A stretch of DNA of 64,000 nucleotides from an uncultured Roseobacter sp. (GCF_947499265.1 NZ_CANMNK010000006.1:310001-374000), one strand, 5' to 3'; shown: positions 32,723 through 42,031, counted from the first letter of the stretch. The notes: generated from the sequence alone by a model not told the origin. A program made the numbers and translations.

Positions 32723-33409
32723 ATGAAGATCGCCGCGCGGTGCCATCCGGCCCTGGAACCTTTGTTGCCCAAACCCATACCCGCCGCGCGGATGTTGCCC
32801 GACTGGCTGCGCGACATGCCCGAAGAGGTGCAGGCAGCAAGCCTTGGCGGCGCGCCGGTGCGCACGCTCAAGCATTGCCCGCCGCTGATTGACGCGATGC
32901 GGTTGGGGGTGTTGATCCTGTGTCCCGTCGATTTGACGGTTCGTGGGGGTGAGCTGAGCTGGGAGTGGGACCCGCCCGTTCTGCCGGAGACGCTGATCAC
33001 CCGCGCGCCGGTCGGCCTGCATGTGCCGGAGCAGGCCAATGGCTCCCCGCTGGCGCAGGATCACATTTTCATAAAGTTCATCAACTACTGGACGCTGGAA
33101 GCGGAGCCGGGCTGGTCGCTGCTCTTCCATCACCCGTCCGGTCATCCGGACCTGCCGTTTCAGACCCTCTCCGGTGTGGTGGATTGTGACCTCTTTGCAG
33201 ACGGCTATGTGCATTTTCCTGCCGTGCTGAAGCCGGGTTTCGAGGGGGTGATCCCGCGTGGAACGCCCATCGTCCAGGTGGTGCCCGTTCAGAAAGACAC
33301 ATCGCTCACGGTGACCACGATGACCGAGGCTGAAATTACCAGCAACCGTGATGTGCAGGAGGCGCTGTCGGTCGCGCCCGGGGTCTACCGGAAGCGTTTC
33401 CGCAGGTAG
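32723..33409 (+). CDS. Hypothetical protein of the ABC operon (228 aa)
   Basis: Begins 9 bp after the permease stop, so co-transcribed. A soluble, Pro-rich protein with no signal peptide: PKPIPAARMLPDWLRDMP near the N-terminus and several Trp-containing strands (WEWDPPVLPE, YWTLEAEPGWSLLFHHPSG) in the middle. I do not recognise the family with certainty. Its location suggests a part in the metabolism of the transported compound. Confidence 0.72.
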   Translation: MKIAARCHPALEPLLPKPIPAARMLPDWLRDMPEEVQAASLGGAPVRTLKHCPPLIDAMRLGVLILCPVDLTVRGGELSWEWDPPVLPETLITRAPVGLHVPEQANGSPLAQDHIFIKFINYWTLEAEPGWSLLFHHPSGHPDLPFQTLSGVVDCDLFADGYVHFPAVLKPGFEGVIPRGTPIVQVVPVQKDTSLTVTTMTEAEITSNRDVQEALSVAPGVYRKRFRR

Positions 33410-33461
33410 GTCTTTACCGGTTTGAGGGAAAATGTAACACTTTCATGACAAAAGGCAGGTC

Positions 33462-33752
33462 ATGAGAGCAGTACTTTTATCTGTTGGATTTCTGATTGCG
33501 GCAGGGGCGGCCCAGGCGGGTGCCTATGAGGATCGGCGTGCGCAATGTCTGGGCTGGATGGTTCAGGGATACCCCTCCGGGCTTGAGGAAACTGCCTGCA
33601 CGGCGCAGTTTTCCCTGCCATCGCCTTTTCTCTTCAAATGCGCGCATGCGCAGCGCAAAGGATATGACAGCGAGCTGCAGCGCAACGCCTGCAGGCTGTT
33701 CTTTGAGGAGGCGTCCATTGCGACAGGTCACGGCTACGTCCGCTCGAACTGA
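33462..33752 (+). CDS. Small secreted Cys-containing protein (96 aa)
   Basis: Signal peptide at residues 1-19 (MRAVLLSVGFLIAAGAAQA), then a ~77-residue mature protein with four cysteines (in QCLGW, TACTAQ, KCAHAQ and NACRLFF), likely two disulfides. Function unknown. Its 3' end overlaps the convergent TPR gene by 19 bp. Confidence 0.7.
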   Translation: MRAVLLSVGFLIAAGAAQAGAYEDRRAQCLGWMVQGYPSGLEETACTAQFSLPSPFLFKCAHAQRKGYDSELQRNACRLFFEEASIATGHGYVRSN

Positions 33753-34309
33753 GGCAGTTTAAGCGGCAGCGTGCCTTTCGCGGTACGGGTCAGCACGCGC
33801 AGAACAGCAGGGCGCATTTCCGGATCCCGCAAGAGTGCTGCGCGCGCTGCGGCGGTGTCTTCCCCTTGCTCCGCGGCAATGCGATACCGCGCCAGACGCG
33901 CCTCACTGTCGGTACTCTCTGCAAATCCGACCTTTGCTTTCTCCCAATCGCCCAACCGCAGCGCCAACTGTGCCGATAGCCGCCGGGCCTCGTGATCGAC
34001 GGGAGCCAAACGCGCAGCCGTGTCGAAGGCCTGCGCGGCGGCGACAAGATCACCATCGTCCAGCGCCGCGCGTCCCAGTTCGAACCAGGCCATGGCGTAA
34101 TCGGGGCGTTCTGAGACGGCACGTTTAAGCCAGATCTGGCGCTGCGCCGGTTTGCCGCCCGCCTCCAACACCTTGGCGAGGTTGTAGTAGACCTCGGCGG
34201 GCGCACCCTTCTTTTGTGCGGCACGGCGCAAGAGCCGTTCGGCCCGTGGCCAGTCCTGCGCCTGCAGAATGTCATGTAATGCGCTGAGATCAGTCAAAAA
34301 AGGCTCCAC
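33734..34309 (-). CDS. TPR-repeat protein
   Basis: The 191-residue protein consists of about three to four tetratricopeptide repeats (AERLLRRAAQKKGAPAEVYYNLAKVLEAGG; AMAWFELGRAALDDGDLVAAAQAFDTAARLAP). No signal peptide. It is divergent from the PHP gene across a 67-bp gap. TPR proteins act as binding scaffolds; the partner is unknown. Confidence 0.78.
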   Translation of the reverse strand: MEPFLTDLSALHDILQAQDWPRAERLLRRAAQKKGAPAEVYYNLAKVLEAGGKPAQRQIWLKRAVSERPDYAMAWFELGRAALDDGDLVAAAQAFDTAARLAPVDHEARRLSAQLALRLGDWEKAKVGFAESTDSEARLARYRIAAEQGEDTAAARAALLRDPEMRPAVLRVLTRTAKGTLPLKLPQFERT

Positions 34310-34318
34310 GTCGCGAAA

Positions 34319-34336
34319 CTGTCACATGCTTTTCAC
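34319..34336 (+). promoter_or_regulatory. Pho-box-like direct repeat CTGTCAC-ATGC-TTTTCAC
   Basis: Lies in the short divergent gap between the TPR and PHP genes. Two 7-bp units four bases apart match the PhoB consensus (CTGTCAT N4 CTGTCAT) at 6 of 7 and 4 of 7 positions. This is weak evidence, given weight only because a phosphoesterase and a phosphonate/iron-type importer follow. Confidence 0.3.
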
Positions 34337-34376
34337 ACCCTTGCGCAACAAGCGTATGACACAAAAGAGGGCACCC

Positions 34377-35303
34377 ATGAGCAGTTTGGCATTTGACCGT
34401 CCGGGCCGGTTTTGGCGCGGGAACCTTCATACGCATTCCAACCTGTCAGATGGCTGCCTGGAGCCCGCAGAAGTTTGTCGCCGTTACCGCGCCGAGGGCT
34501 ATGACTTCATTGCGCTGACAGACCACTTTATCGGACAATATGGCTATCCGATTGCCGACACGCGCGCCTTTCGAAGCGAGGGTTTCACCACATTGCTTGG
34601 GGCCGAACTGCATTCTGGTGCAATGGAAAACGGAGAGCTGTGGCATATTCTGGCGGTGGGCCTGCCAGAGGATTTCGAGCCGCCAAACGCGCCTCATTTC
34701 AAGCCCATCGAGGGGCAGGAGAGCGGTGCGGCCTTGGCCCGACGGGCGCGCGATGCGGGTGCTTTTGTCGCCATTGCGCACCCCGAATGGTCCGGGCTGA
34801 CAACAGAAGACGCGCGAACCATTGAGGCCGCCCATGCGGTTGAAGTCTATAACCATGGCTGTGCCACCGGGTGTGATCGACCGCATGGGTTCTATACGCT
34901 CGATCAGATGCTGTCTGAGGGCCGCCAGATGACCCTCTGCGCCACCGATGATGCGCATTTCACCGAGCCTGATCACTTCGGCGGCTGGGTCATGGTGAAG
35001 GCGGAGGAAAACGACCCCGACGCGCTTTTGAGGGCGTTGAAGGACGGGGCTTATTACGCCTCGACCGGTCCCGAAATCCGCGCCATTCACTGGGAGGAAA
35101 ACGCTGTGGTGGTGGAGACCAATGCGGTTGCTTCGGTAATCGTGCAGGGGCGTGGGTCGGCAGCGGTTGGCGCGCATGGGGCGTCGATGACGCGCACTTC
35201 CGTGCCGCTTGAGCGCTTTGCGGCCTCGCCGTGGATGCGGGTGAGCGTCATCGACGCGGCCGGGCGGCGCGCCTGGGCCAACCCCGTTTACAGATCCGCG
35301 TGA
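34377..35303 (+). CDS. PHP-domain metal-dependent phosphoesterase
   Basis: Start at 34377 after GAGGG. The 308-residue protein has the PHP metal motifs in order: H-T-H (LHTHSNLSDG), ALTDHF, GAELHSG, IAHPEW and TDDAHF. A C-terminal ~80-residue beta domain follows. The closest group is the CehA/McbA-type hydrolases, which cleave phosphoesters or related esters. Downstream, 61 bp later, is an ABC ATPase gene in the same direction. Confidence 0.82.
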   Translation: MSSLAFDRPGRFWRGNLHTHSNLSDGCLEPAEVCRRYRAEGYDFIALTDHFIGQYGYPIADTRAFRSEGFTTLLGAELHSGAMENGELWHILAVGLPEDFEPPNAPHFKPIEGQESGAALARRARDAGAFVAIAHPEWSGLTTEDARTIEAAHAVEVYNHGCATGCDRPHGFYTLDQMLSEGRQMTLCATDDAHFTEPDHFGGWVMVKAEENDPDALLRALKDGAYYASTGPEIRAIHWEENAVVVETNAVASVIVQGRGSAAVGAHGASMTRTSVPLERFAASPWMRVSVIDAAGRRAWANPVYRSA

Positions 35304-35364
35304 AGTCCCGTACCCCGGCGCCGTTGATTGCTGGCACATCACGGCTATCTGGTTTCCCGAAACC

Positions 35365-36390
35365 ATGAGCATCACGGCACGAAACCTGACAAAGCGGTTC
35401 GGCGCGCTTGCGGCTGTTGACGATGTCTCTTTCGACATCCCGCAAAACGCCTTCTTTGCGATTGTTGGCGCGTCGGGCTGTGGCAAAAGCACGCTGTTGC
35501 GGCTGATCGCCGGGCTGGAAACACCAGACAGCGGCAGCCTCGCCTTGCACGGCGCGCAGGTCGCAGGGCCGGAGGTGTTTCTGCCGCCGGAAGACCGGGC
35601 CGTGGGCGTTGTCTTTCAATCCTACGCCCTCTGGCCGCATCTGACCGTTGAGGGGAATGTGGCATTCCCCTACGAGGCGCGGGGCCTGAGCCGCGAGGCG
35701 GCGCGCGGCAAAGCCGCCGCACATCTGGAAACCGTCGCCCTTACGGCGATGAAAGACCGGCGGCCCGAGGCGCTTTCAGGAGGGCAACGGCAACGTGTCG
35801 CCCTGGCGCGCTGTCTTGCGGGAGAGGCCGATACGATCTTGATGGATGAGCCCCTCGCCAACCTCGACCCGCATTTGCGCAGCGAGATGGAAACGGAGTT
35901 GAAAGCCTTTCATCGCCGCTCGGGCGTGACCACGCTTTACATCACCCATGATCAGCGCGAGGCGATGGCGCTTGCCGATATCATGGCGGTGATGGACGCG
36001 GGCCGGTTTCTGCAGATCGGATCGCCGCAGGAGATCTATGACCAACCAGCCTCGGCAAAGGTGGCGCGGTTCATTGGACGCGGGACCGTGGTGCCCGCGA
36101 TCCTGCGCGCAGGGCACGTTCAGATCGGGCACCAGAATGTCGCGCCAAGGCGTCCGCCCGACCGCGAGAATGGAACGGTGCAGGCTTTCCTGCGACCGCG
36201 TGATATCGGCATCGGGGGGCACGGGGTGCCCGCGGTTCTGACATCGGTGCACTACCGTGGCGGTGTGTGGGAGGCCACGGCCGCGGCGGAGGGCATCGAC
36301 ACGCCCTTGATGGTAGACCTTGATCAACCGGCCACCGTCGGCGAGGGTCTCTGGCTCACTTTCAAGGGGTGCTGGCTGTTGCCGGACTAA
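35365..36390 (+). CDS. ABC transporter ATPase, FbpC/PhnT type
   Basis: The 341-residue ATPase has Walker A (GASGCGKST), signature LSGGQRQR, Walker B (ILMDEP), H-loop (ITHDQREAM) and a C-terminal TOBE region from about residue 240. Its stop overlaps, tail to tail, that of the permease on the other strand. With the permease and binding protein it makes a complete ferric-iron/2-aminoethylphosphonate-type importer, but encoded on both strands. Confidence 0.88.
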   Translation: MSITARNLTKRFGALAAVDDVSFDIPQNAFFAIVGASGCGKSTLLRLIAGLETPDSGSLALHGAQVAGPEVFLPPEDRAVGVVFQSYALWPHLTVEGNVAFPYEARGLSREAARGKAAAHLETVALTAMKDRRPEALSGGQRQRVALARCLAGEADTILMDEPLANLDPHLRSEMETELKAFHRRSGVTTLYITHDQREAMALADIMAVMDAGRFLQIGSPQEIYDQPASAKVARFIGRGTVVPAILRAGHVQIGHQNVAPRRPPDRENGTVQAFLRPRDIGIGGHGVPAVLTSVHYRGGVWEATAAAEGIDTPLMVDLDQPATVGEGLWLTFKGCWLLPD

Positions 36391-38090
36391 AGACGCCAGG
36401 GGACGACACCTCGTGGTGCAACACGGCCCAGACGGTCCAGCGCGATCATCAGCAGCACCGTGGCAACGACCGTCACCGCAGACATCGCTGCGGCCAAGGT
36501 GGTGTAGCCACCATCCTCATAGTTGAAGATCGTGGTGCCGATGGTCTCATTCCCGGAGGACCACAAGAGTGCGGAGACCGTGACCTCGTTATAGGCGGTC
36601 AGAAACACCAGAATGGCGCCAGAGGCCGCCGCCGGCGCGATCAGCGGCGCGGTGATCCGCCGCATACGTGTGCCAAACCCGGCCCCGGCGACACGCGCCG
36701 CTTCGTCCAGCGTAGGGTCGAGCTGTAAATAGGCCGCGCTGACCGGTTTCAGAGCGATGGAGAAAAAGGCGCAGAGATAGGCAAGCAGAATGATCGTCAG
36801 CGTGTTGTAGATCGACAGGTTGAGGAGCGGCAGCGGCTTGATAAAGGCGAGGATGAAGGCAATCGAGATCACCAGCCCGGGGATGGCATAGGTGATTTCG
36901 GCCAGCGTCGCCATGCCCGCGCCGAGCCGTCGGGTGCCAGGCTCCCGGGCGACCATATAGCGCGCCAGCAGGGTGCAGAGCAGGGCAATGGTGATCGCCG
37001 CGATCCCCGCGATCAGGGTGGAATTCAAGAACGCGCGCGCGGTCACGGATTGCCGAAACAGGACCTCCGCAAAGTTCTTCACCGTCAGTGTTTCAGCGGT
37101 CAATGGCACCCCGTAGGTGGTGACCAGCGCGGTGGCAAAGAGCGCGGTGAGCGGCAGGACAAGCGTGCCCAGCACGACCATGGCCATGCTCAGTTCCACC
37201 ACCGGACGCGCGGGGCCCAGGGCAATCGAAAGCGGCGCCTGCGGCGGGCCGATCAGGGCGTTGCGACTGCGGCGGGCGAGCCACATCTGTGCCAGCACGG
37301 CAGCGATCGCGATGACGGCAACCAGCGCTGCAATCGCGGCAACATCCGACAGGACCGAGGGGCCGAAACTGGCGAGCCGCTGCCAGATCAGGACGGGCAG
37401 CGTGGTGTAGCGCGCGGGAATGCCCAAAAGCGCGGGGATCCCGAAATTGCCCAAAGCCGAGACGAAGGCCAGCGCAAAACCTGCAACCAGCGTGGGTGCC
37501 AGAAGCGGCAGAATGATGCGCGCCAACAGCCGCCCGGGCCCGGCACCTGCCACGCGGGCGGCATCGGACATTTCCCGCGGCAAGCTGCGCAGGGCGGCCA
37601 GAACCACCAGAAACACAAGCGGGGCATGCTGGATGCCCAGCAGAAAGATGACCCCTTCACGGGAATAGAGCGGGTGCGTGGTGCCGATCTCGGGAGCCAG
37701 GCCCAGCGTTTTCAATAGCGGAGAGGAGGGACCCAGGGCCTGCGCCCAGGCAATCGCCGTCACATGGGGCGGAATCATCATCGGGACCAGCAGGAGAAAG
37801 GTGAACGCACCTTTCCACCTGATATCCGTCAGCCCCAGCACCAGTGCGGCGGTCGTGCCGCCGAGGAGCGCGAGTACGGCAGAGAGCAGGCTGCTTTCCA
37901 GCGAATTCCAAAGCGCGCGTGGCACCGCGCGGCTGTCGAGCGCTTCGATCACAGGGGCGAGGCTCAGACCCTCATCGCCAGACAGGCCCACCCGGACCAA
38001 CAAGCCAAGCGGGAAGACAAAGAGCATCAGCGCGACACAAAGCAGAGCTGCGAGGGTCAGCCCCTCGCCACTGCGCCAATAGCGGAGCAA
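36387..38090 (-). CDS. ABC transporter permease with two fused membrane domains (FbpB/PhnV-like)
   Basis: The 567-residue protein has about twelve helices in two similar halves, each with an EAA loop (DAARVAGAGPGRLLARIILPLLAP near residue 180 and DEAARVAGAGFGTRMRRITAPLIAP near residue 475). This fused arrangement is typical of Fe(III)- and phosphonate-type importers. It starts with TTG just after the stop of the binding-protein gene; no better start is seen. Confidence 0.87.
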   Translation of the reverse strand: MLRYWRSGEGLTLAALLCVALMLFVFPLGLLVRVGLSGDEGLSLAPVIEALDSRAVPRALWNSLESSLLSAVLALLGGTTAALVLGLTDIRWKGAFTFLLLVPMMIPPHVTAIAWAQALGPSSPLLKTLGLAPEIGTTHPLYSREGVIFLLGIQHAPLVFLVVLAALRSLPREMSDAARVAGAGPGRLLARIILPLLAPTLVAGFALAFVSALGNFGIPALLGIPARYTTLPVLIWQRLASFGPSVLSDVAAIAALVAVIAIAAVLAQMWLARRSRNALIGPPQAPLSIALGPARPVVELSMAMVVLGTLVLPLTALFATALVTTYGVPLTAETLTVKNFAEVLFRQSVTARAFLNSTLIAGIAAITIALLCTLLARYMVAREPGTRRLGAGMATLAEITYAIPGLVISIAFILAFIKPLPLLNLSIYNTLTIILLAYLCAFFSIALKPVSAAYLQLDPTLDEAARVAGAGFGTRMRRITAPLIAPAAASGAILVFLTAYNEVTVSALLWSSGNETIGTTIFNYEDGGYTTLAAAMSAVTVVATVLLMIALDRLGRVAPRGVVPWRL

Positions 38091-38093
38091 GGC

Positions 38094-39074
38094 TTACCCG
38101 CCAAAAATGTCAGCGAAACGCGCTTTGTTGGCGGCGTCCTCAGACAGTGCCTTGGCCGGGTCAAAATCCAGCAGCTTGATTGCGTCGCGTGCCGGGAAGC
38201 CTTCGGGGGGCGTGATGGCGGGATGCGCGGGCAGATAGCCCATATCAGCCGCCAATTGCTGGCCCTCCGGCGAGATCAGGAAATCGATAAAGGCTTTCGC
38301 GGCTTGCGGGTTTTGCGCCGTCGACAGGATTGCCGCGGGTTCGGTCACCGCACTGACGCCTTCCTCGGGGAAGACGAATTTCACCGGCGCGCCCTCAAGC
38401 ATGTTCCGGATGGGGAGGAAATCGACAACGAAACCATAGAGTTTCTCGCCCCCGGCGATTGCTTTGTAGGTGCCGCCATTGCCGCCCTGCGGGTTTGCGC
38501 CCTGATCCGCCAAGGCTTCGTAGTAGTCCCACCCCAGATCGGAAGCCCCGGTGATCGACGCCATGTGAATGGTGGCCGCCCCGCTGGTCAGCGGCGAGGG
38601 CATTGCCAGCTTATCCTTTGCATCAGGTTTCAGCAGATCTTTGTAGGAGGTCGGCACCATAGCGGCGCCGGTGTTATAAACGATGCCCGTGGTGATCAGC
38701 TTGGTCGAGAAATAGTGGCCCTCATCATCCATGAGCGCTGGATCATAGGCGGATACATCGGCGTCCGGATAAGGCATCAGGCGGCCCTCGGCCTCCAGGC
38801 CTTCCATGGTCACCATATCGGCGATCAAAAGCACATCCGGCTGCGGTGCACCGGCCTCGAATTCGGCCCGCAGTTTAGCCATGATTTTAGTGGTGCCGTC
38901 ACGGATCCATTCCACGTCAACCTCTGGATGCTGGGCTGTAAAAGCATCGACAGTACGTTGCGCATCGGCATTCGGCTGCGAGGTATAAAGCACCAGCTTG
39001 CCGGAGACATCGGCGGCAAGGCTGGTTGCGCCAAAGCCAAGCGCGACAAGGGCGGCAGCAAGTATCGTTCGCAT
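38094..39074 (-). CDS. ABC transporter substrate-binding protein, Fe(III)/phosphonate type
   Basis: Signal peptide in the first 21 residues (MRTILAAALVALGFGATSLAA), then a type 2 periplasmic binding protein: KLVLYTSQPNADAQRTVDAF, PDVLLIADMVTMEGL, a central VYNTGA segment and AKAFIDFLISPEGQQLAADM. The double Tyr that holds iron in FbpA is not evident, which favours a phosphonate or organophosphate ligand over iron. First gene of a two-gene minus-strand operon. Confidence 0.84.
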   Translation of the reverse strand: MRTILAAALVALGFGATSLAADVSGKLVLYTSQPNADAQRTVDAFTAQHPEVDVEWIRDGTTKIMAKLRAEFEAGAPQPDVLLIADMVTMEGLEAEGRLMPYPDADVSAYDPALMDDEGHYFSTKLITTGIVYNTGAAMVPTSYKDLLKPDAKDKLAMPSPLTSGAATIHMASITGASDLGWDYYEALADQGANPQGGNGGTYKAIAGGEKLYGFVVDFLPIRNMLEGAPVKFVFPEEGVSAVTEPAAILSTAQNPQAAKAFIDFLISPEGQQLAADMGYLPAHPAITPPEGFPARDAIKLLDFDPAKALSEDAANKARFADIFGG

Positions 39075-39301
39075 CAGGGTATCCCATCTGTTCGTGTTTC
39101 AACATTGCATGTGTGGCAAAGGACTGTGACAGGGCGATGAAATCCCCGAATGCATGCCGCAAAGACCTTTGAAACGCGATGACAGCAGGTGTTTGGGACA
39201 AGAGTAAACGCTCCATACATCGGCTGGAGCGGGTTTGGACATCCGCTGAGGCCGGGGCTACTCTGCAGGCCAACCTGGATGTATCGCATTGGATCGAACG
39301 G

Positions 39302-40117
39302 ATGTCAGAATGGCGCTTGACTGAGGAATACCAGACCTCCGCCGGCAAGGTGGCGGCTGGCAGAGCCGGTCAAGGGCCCGCGCTGGTGGTTGCGCATGGC
39401 TGGCCGTGGTCGTCGTTCAGTTGGCACCGTGTCATTCCGCGATTGTCCCGGAAGTACTCCGTTTATTGGTACGACATGCCAGGCTACGGGCAATCTGAAA
39501 AGCGCAGCGGGCAACGCACGTCGCTTGATGTCCAGGGCGCCGTGTTTTCCGAAATGCTCGCGCATTGGCAATTGGAAAAGCCATCCGTCATGGCGCATGA
39601 TTTTGGGGGCGCGACCACCCTGCGTGCGCATTTGCTGCATGGGTGTGACTACGAACGCTATGTGCTGATGAACGTCGTGGCGATGCGCCCCTGGGGATCT
39701 GATTTTTTCGATCACGTCGGCAAACATGTGGATGCCTTTCAAGGGCTGCCGATGCATATCCACCGCGCCATTGTCGAAGCCTACATCCAGGGTGCCCTGA
39801 TCAGCGAGATATCGGATGCGGATTTCCAGGAACTGGCAGCGCCCTGGCTGACGGACGCGGGCAGCCAGAGCTTTTACCAACAGTTTGCGCAGGCGGATGA
39901 AAAATACACCGCTGAAATTGAACCGCTCTTTGGTGCGATCCGATGCCCGGTTCAGGTTGTGTGGGGGGAGGATGATCCCTGGATCCCCCTTGCGCGAGGC
40001 AAGGCATTGCACCGCTTGATCGGCCAGGATCGGTTGGAAATTATGCAAGGCGTCGGCCACCTGCCGCAACTGGAAGCCCCTGAACGAGTGCTTGAGGCAG
40101 TGTCTGGGTTTTTGTGA
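39302..40117 (+). CDS. Alpha/beta hydrolase with Asp nucleophile
   Basis: Start at 39302 gives 271 residues; an in-frame ATG at 39179 would add 41 residues that do not look like the family. Motifs: HGWPWSS oxyanion segment, nucleophile elbow H-D-F-G-G with D100, acid region VVWGEDDPW and catalytic His in GVGHLPQLE. An Asp nucleophile points to haloalkane/haloacetate dehalogenases or epoxide hydrolases rather than esterases. Monocistronic, divergent from the ABC binding-protein gene. Confidence 0.8.
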   Translation: MSEWRLTEEYQTSAGKVAAGRAGQGPALVVAHGWPWSSFSWHRVIPRLSRKYSVYWYDMPGYGQSEKRSGQRTSLDVQGAVFSEMLAHWQLEKPSVMAHDFGGATTLRAHLLHGCDYERYVLMNVVAMRPWGSDFFDHVGKHVDAFQGLPMHIHRAIVEAYIQGALISEISDADFQELAAPWLTDAGSQSFYQQFAQADEKYTAEIEPLFGAIRCPVQVVWGEDDPWIPLARGKALHRLIGQDRLEIMQGVGHLPQLEAPERVLEAVSGFL

Positions 40118-40686
40118 ACTGGCGCCGCCGGTTGCATTTTCAGGCCTTTCATCCCGCAGGAATTGTAGGTTTTCTACCTATCAGAGAAAGCTCACCAAAT
40201 TCGTGATCAATTTTACGCCGATGCCCGACGCTATTCGGCATTATGTTGCGCAAACGACCGCGGGCGATGGACAGCCCATGTCGTTACTGTTCTCATACTA
40301 AACATAATAACGCTGCGGGCAGGCTGTTGTACCGCGGAGCGAAACGGGACGGGGAAGTGACGCGAATGGGAACGGCTTTGTGGCACGGCGCCATGAAGCG
40401 AAGGCGTGATGCCAGCCCGGGTCTCATTTCGTCAAATTGAAAGTGTTTTGTGAGACTTTTGAGTCGAAATGAGGGGATTTAGATGGATCAATCCTTGGAT
40501 CAAACGGGGTGGTACCGGCCCGTTTTCACGATTTGCGAAGATATGGGTGTTAGCTGTCCTGAGACATTCACAATGCTGACACCACATTGCCCGATTTGGT
40601 TGTGATGCTCGGCTGCAGCTGCATTCACAAGGGGAAATTCGCTGGTGCTTAACGCGAGTGTAAAAACTGACGACCAAGGCGATCTG
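40118..40686. other. 570-bp region without a supported gene
   Basis: Contains short frames only, none with a ribosome site and protein-like composition together. The notable structure is the inverted repeat at 40423-40473. The promoter for the protease gene lies in the last part. Confidence 0.4.
40423..40473. repeat. Inverted repeat CTCATTTCG ... CGAAATGAG
   Basis: Perfect 9-bp arms separated by 33 bp, partly extended inside by CAAA/TTTG. There is no T-run, and no gene borders it. Could be a regulatory site or a remnant of a small element; role unknown. Confidence 0.5.
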
Positions 40687-41322
40687 ATGAAGGTCGGCAA
40701 AATAACAACGCGTCGTATTCTGTCTTTGGGGTGCGCCGCCTTGGCGTTTGTGGTCGCGACCAGTCATTTGGCTCCTGCTTACGCGGGCACCGGTTCCGGC
40801 AGTTTTCTTGTGGCACAGCGGTCGATTAAGGCCCCGCCAGGTTTCTCCGGGCTTTGTGCGAAGTATAATTGGGCCTGTGCAAGCACCGGCTATTCAGCGC
40901 TCAGCAATGACGCCGTTGTCAAGCTGGCAACCAAGGTCAATCGCCAAGTGAATCGTCAGGTCCGCGAGATCGAAGATCAACAGCAGTATGGCAAAGCAGA
41001 GCATTGGGCACTGCCCACGTCGCGCGGTGGTGACTGCGAAGACCTCGTCTTGTTGAAGAAGAAAATGCTGGTTGAAAGAGGCGTGGCCTCGCAGGATCTT
41101 TTGATCGCGACGGTGCTGGATCGTAGGCTGAACAGCCATGCCGTTCTTATTCTCCGGACGCAGAGCGGAGATCTGGTGCTCGACAATCTGACCAACAAGA
41201 TCGTGGCTTGGGAAGCGACAGGGTATACCTTCCTGAAGCTGCAAAATCCAAAGGCGCTCAACCGCTGGGATGCTGTGCTTGCGGGTGGGCTGATCACCGA
41301 TAAACCGACCGCATCTCGTTAA
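40687..41322 (+). CDS. Bacterial transglutaminase-like cysteine protease (BTLCP, LapG-like)
   Basis: Start at the second Met (40687), behind AAGG. The 211-residue product has a signal peptide (to about AYA, residue 33) and a papain-like BTLCP domain with catalytic C117 (GGDCEDL), H151 (NSHAVL) and D166 (VLDNL). LapG, the best-known member, is a periplasmic protease that cuts surface adhesins when cyclic-di-GMP is low. No LapD or adhesin is adjacent, though GGDEF/EAL proteins and an RTX protein occur elsewhere in the window. Confidence 0.85.
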   Translation: MKVGKITTRRILSLGCAALAFVVATSHLAPAYAGTGSGSFLVAQRSIKAPPGFSGLCAKYNWACASTGYSALSNDAVVKLATKVNRQVNRQVREIEDQQQYGKAEHWALPTSRGGDCEDLVLLKKKMLVERGVASQDLLIATVLDRRLNSHAVLILRTQSGDLVLDNLTNKIVAWEATGYTFLKLQNPKALNRWDAVLAGGLITDKPTASR

Positions 41323-41382
41323 GACGGCGATGTCCGATCGCGATACGCCGAATTCGACGGACCAACCGTCGTTATGAATTCA

Positions 41383-41410
41383 AAAAGGGCACCCCATTGG
41401 ATGCCCTTTT
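41383..41410. terminator. Bidirectional intrinsic terminator
   Basis: Perfect 9-bp stem AAAAGGGCA/TGCCCTTTT with a 10-nt loop between two convergent genes. The A and T tracts make it usable from both sides. Confidence 0.85.
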
Positions 41411-41472
41411 CCTCGTATCAAACGAATGTTGAGGGTGTATCGAGCGGACCCGATCACTCATCGCAAGGTCGA

Positions 41473-41949
41473 TCAGCCTGGCAATACGCCGCCACCGCCT
41501 GGGTTGTCACCGTTGCCGCCGGGATCATCCGGGTTGTCGCCGCCACCGCCGGGCGTGTCGCCATCGCCACCGGGCGTACCGCCATCACCACCTGGGGTGC
41601 CACCGCCGCCGCCGGGCGTGCTACCACCGGGGTCGCCTGCCGTGCGCGACGGACCATTGCCGCGTGACCGGTCAAGGGCGTCACCTTCTTCAGGATCCGC
41701 GCCCAATCCGATCGACGCTGTTGGCCGGTCCGTCAGCCCCAACGCACTTTCGGGGCAATACTTGAACATCCGTTGCAGGATTTCATTGTAGTCGGGGCGC
41801 CTTTCGATGCGGTTCAAAACCGCAGTTGGGATCGTTTCCCAGTTGCACATGTTGTATTCTTCTGCAGCAGATGTGTTTGGCGCCAAAACCGAAATTGCGG
41901 TCACGGCTGCTGCGGCGAGGGACGCGGTGAGAGAGACAGAGTTTTTCAT
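41473..41949 (-). CDS. Secreted Gly/Pro/Asp-rich repeat protein (158 aa)
   Basis: Signal peptide in the first 28 residues (cleavage near TSAAEE), a short globular part with two cysteines (NMCNWETIP, FKYCPES) up to residue ~80, then a low-complexity tail made of GGDGGTPGG-type units. The tail is probably disordered and could bind calcium or act as a surface spacer. Function unknown; convergent to the protease gene. Confidence 0.65.
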   Translation of the reverse strand: MKNSVSLTASLAAAAVTAISVLAPNTSAAEEYNMCNWETIPTAVLNRIERRPDYNEILQRMFKYCPESALGLTDRPTASIGLGADPEEGDALDRSRGNGPSRTAGDPGGSTPGGGGGTPGGDGGTPGGDGDTPGGGGDNPDDPGGNGDNPGGGGVLPG

Positions 41950-42031
41950 TTTTTACCTCTTGGGGTTTTCCGAACTAGTTACCAAAAATTACAGTCGAAT
42001 AGTCTTAAGTACCGGGTCGTAGAATTAAGAG

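Noticed and set aside
40092-40301. 69-codon frame after the alpha/beta hydrolase
   Set aside because: Overlaps the hydrolase end, lacks a ribosome site and is not protein-like.
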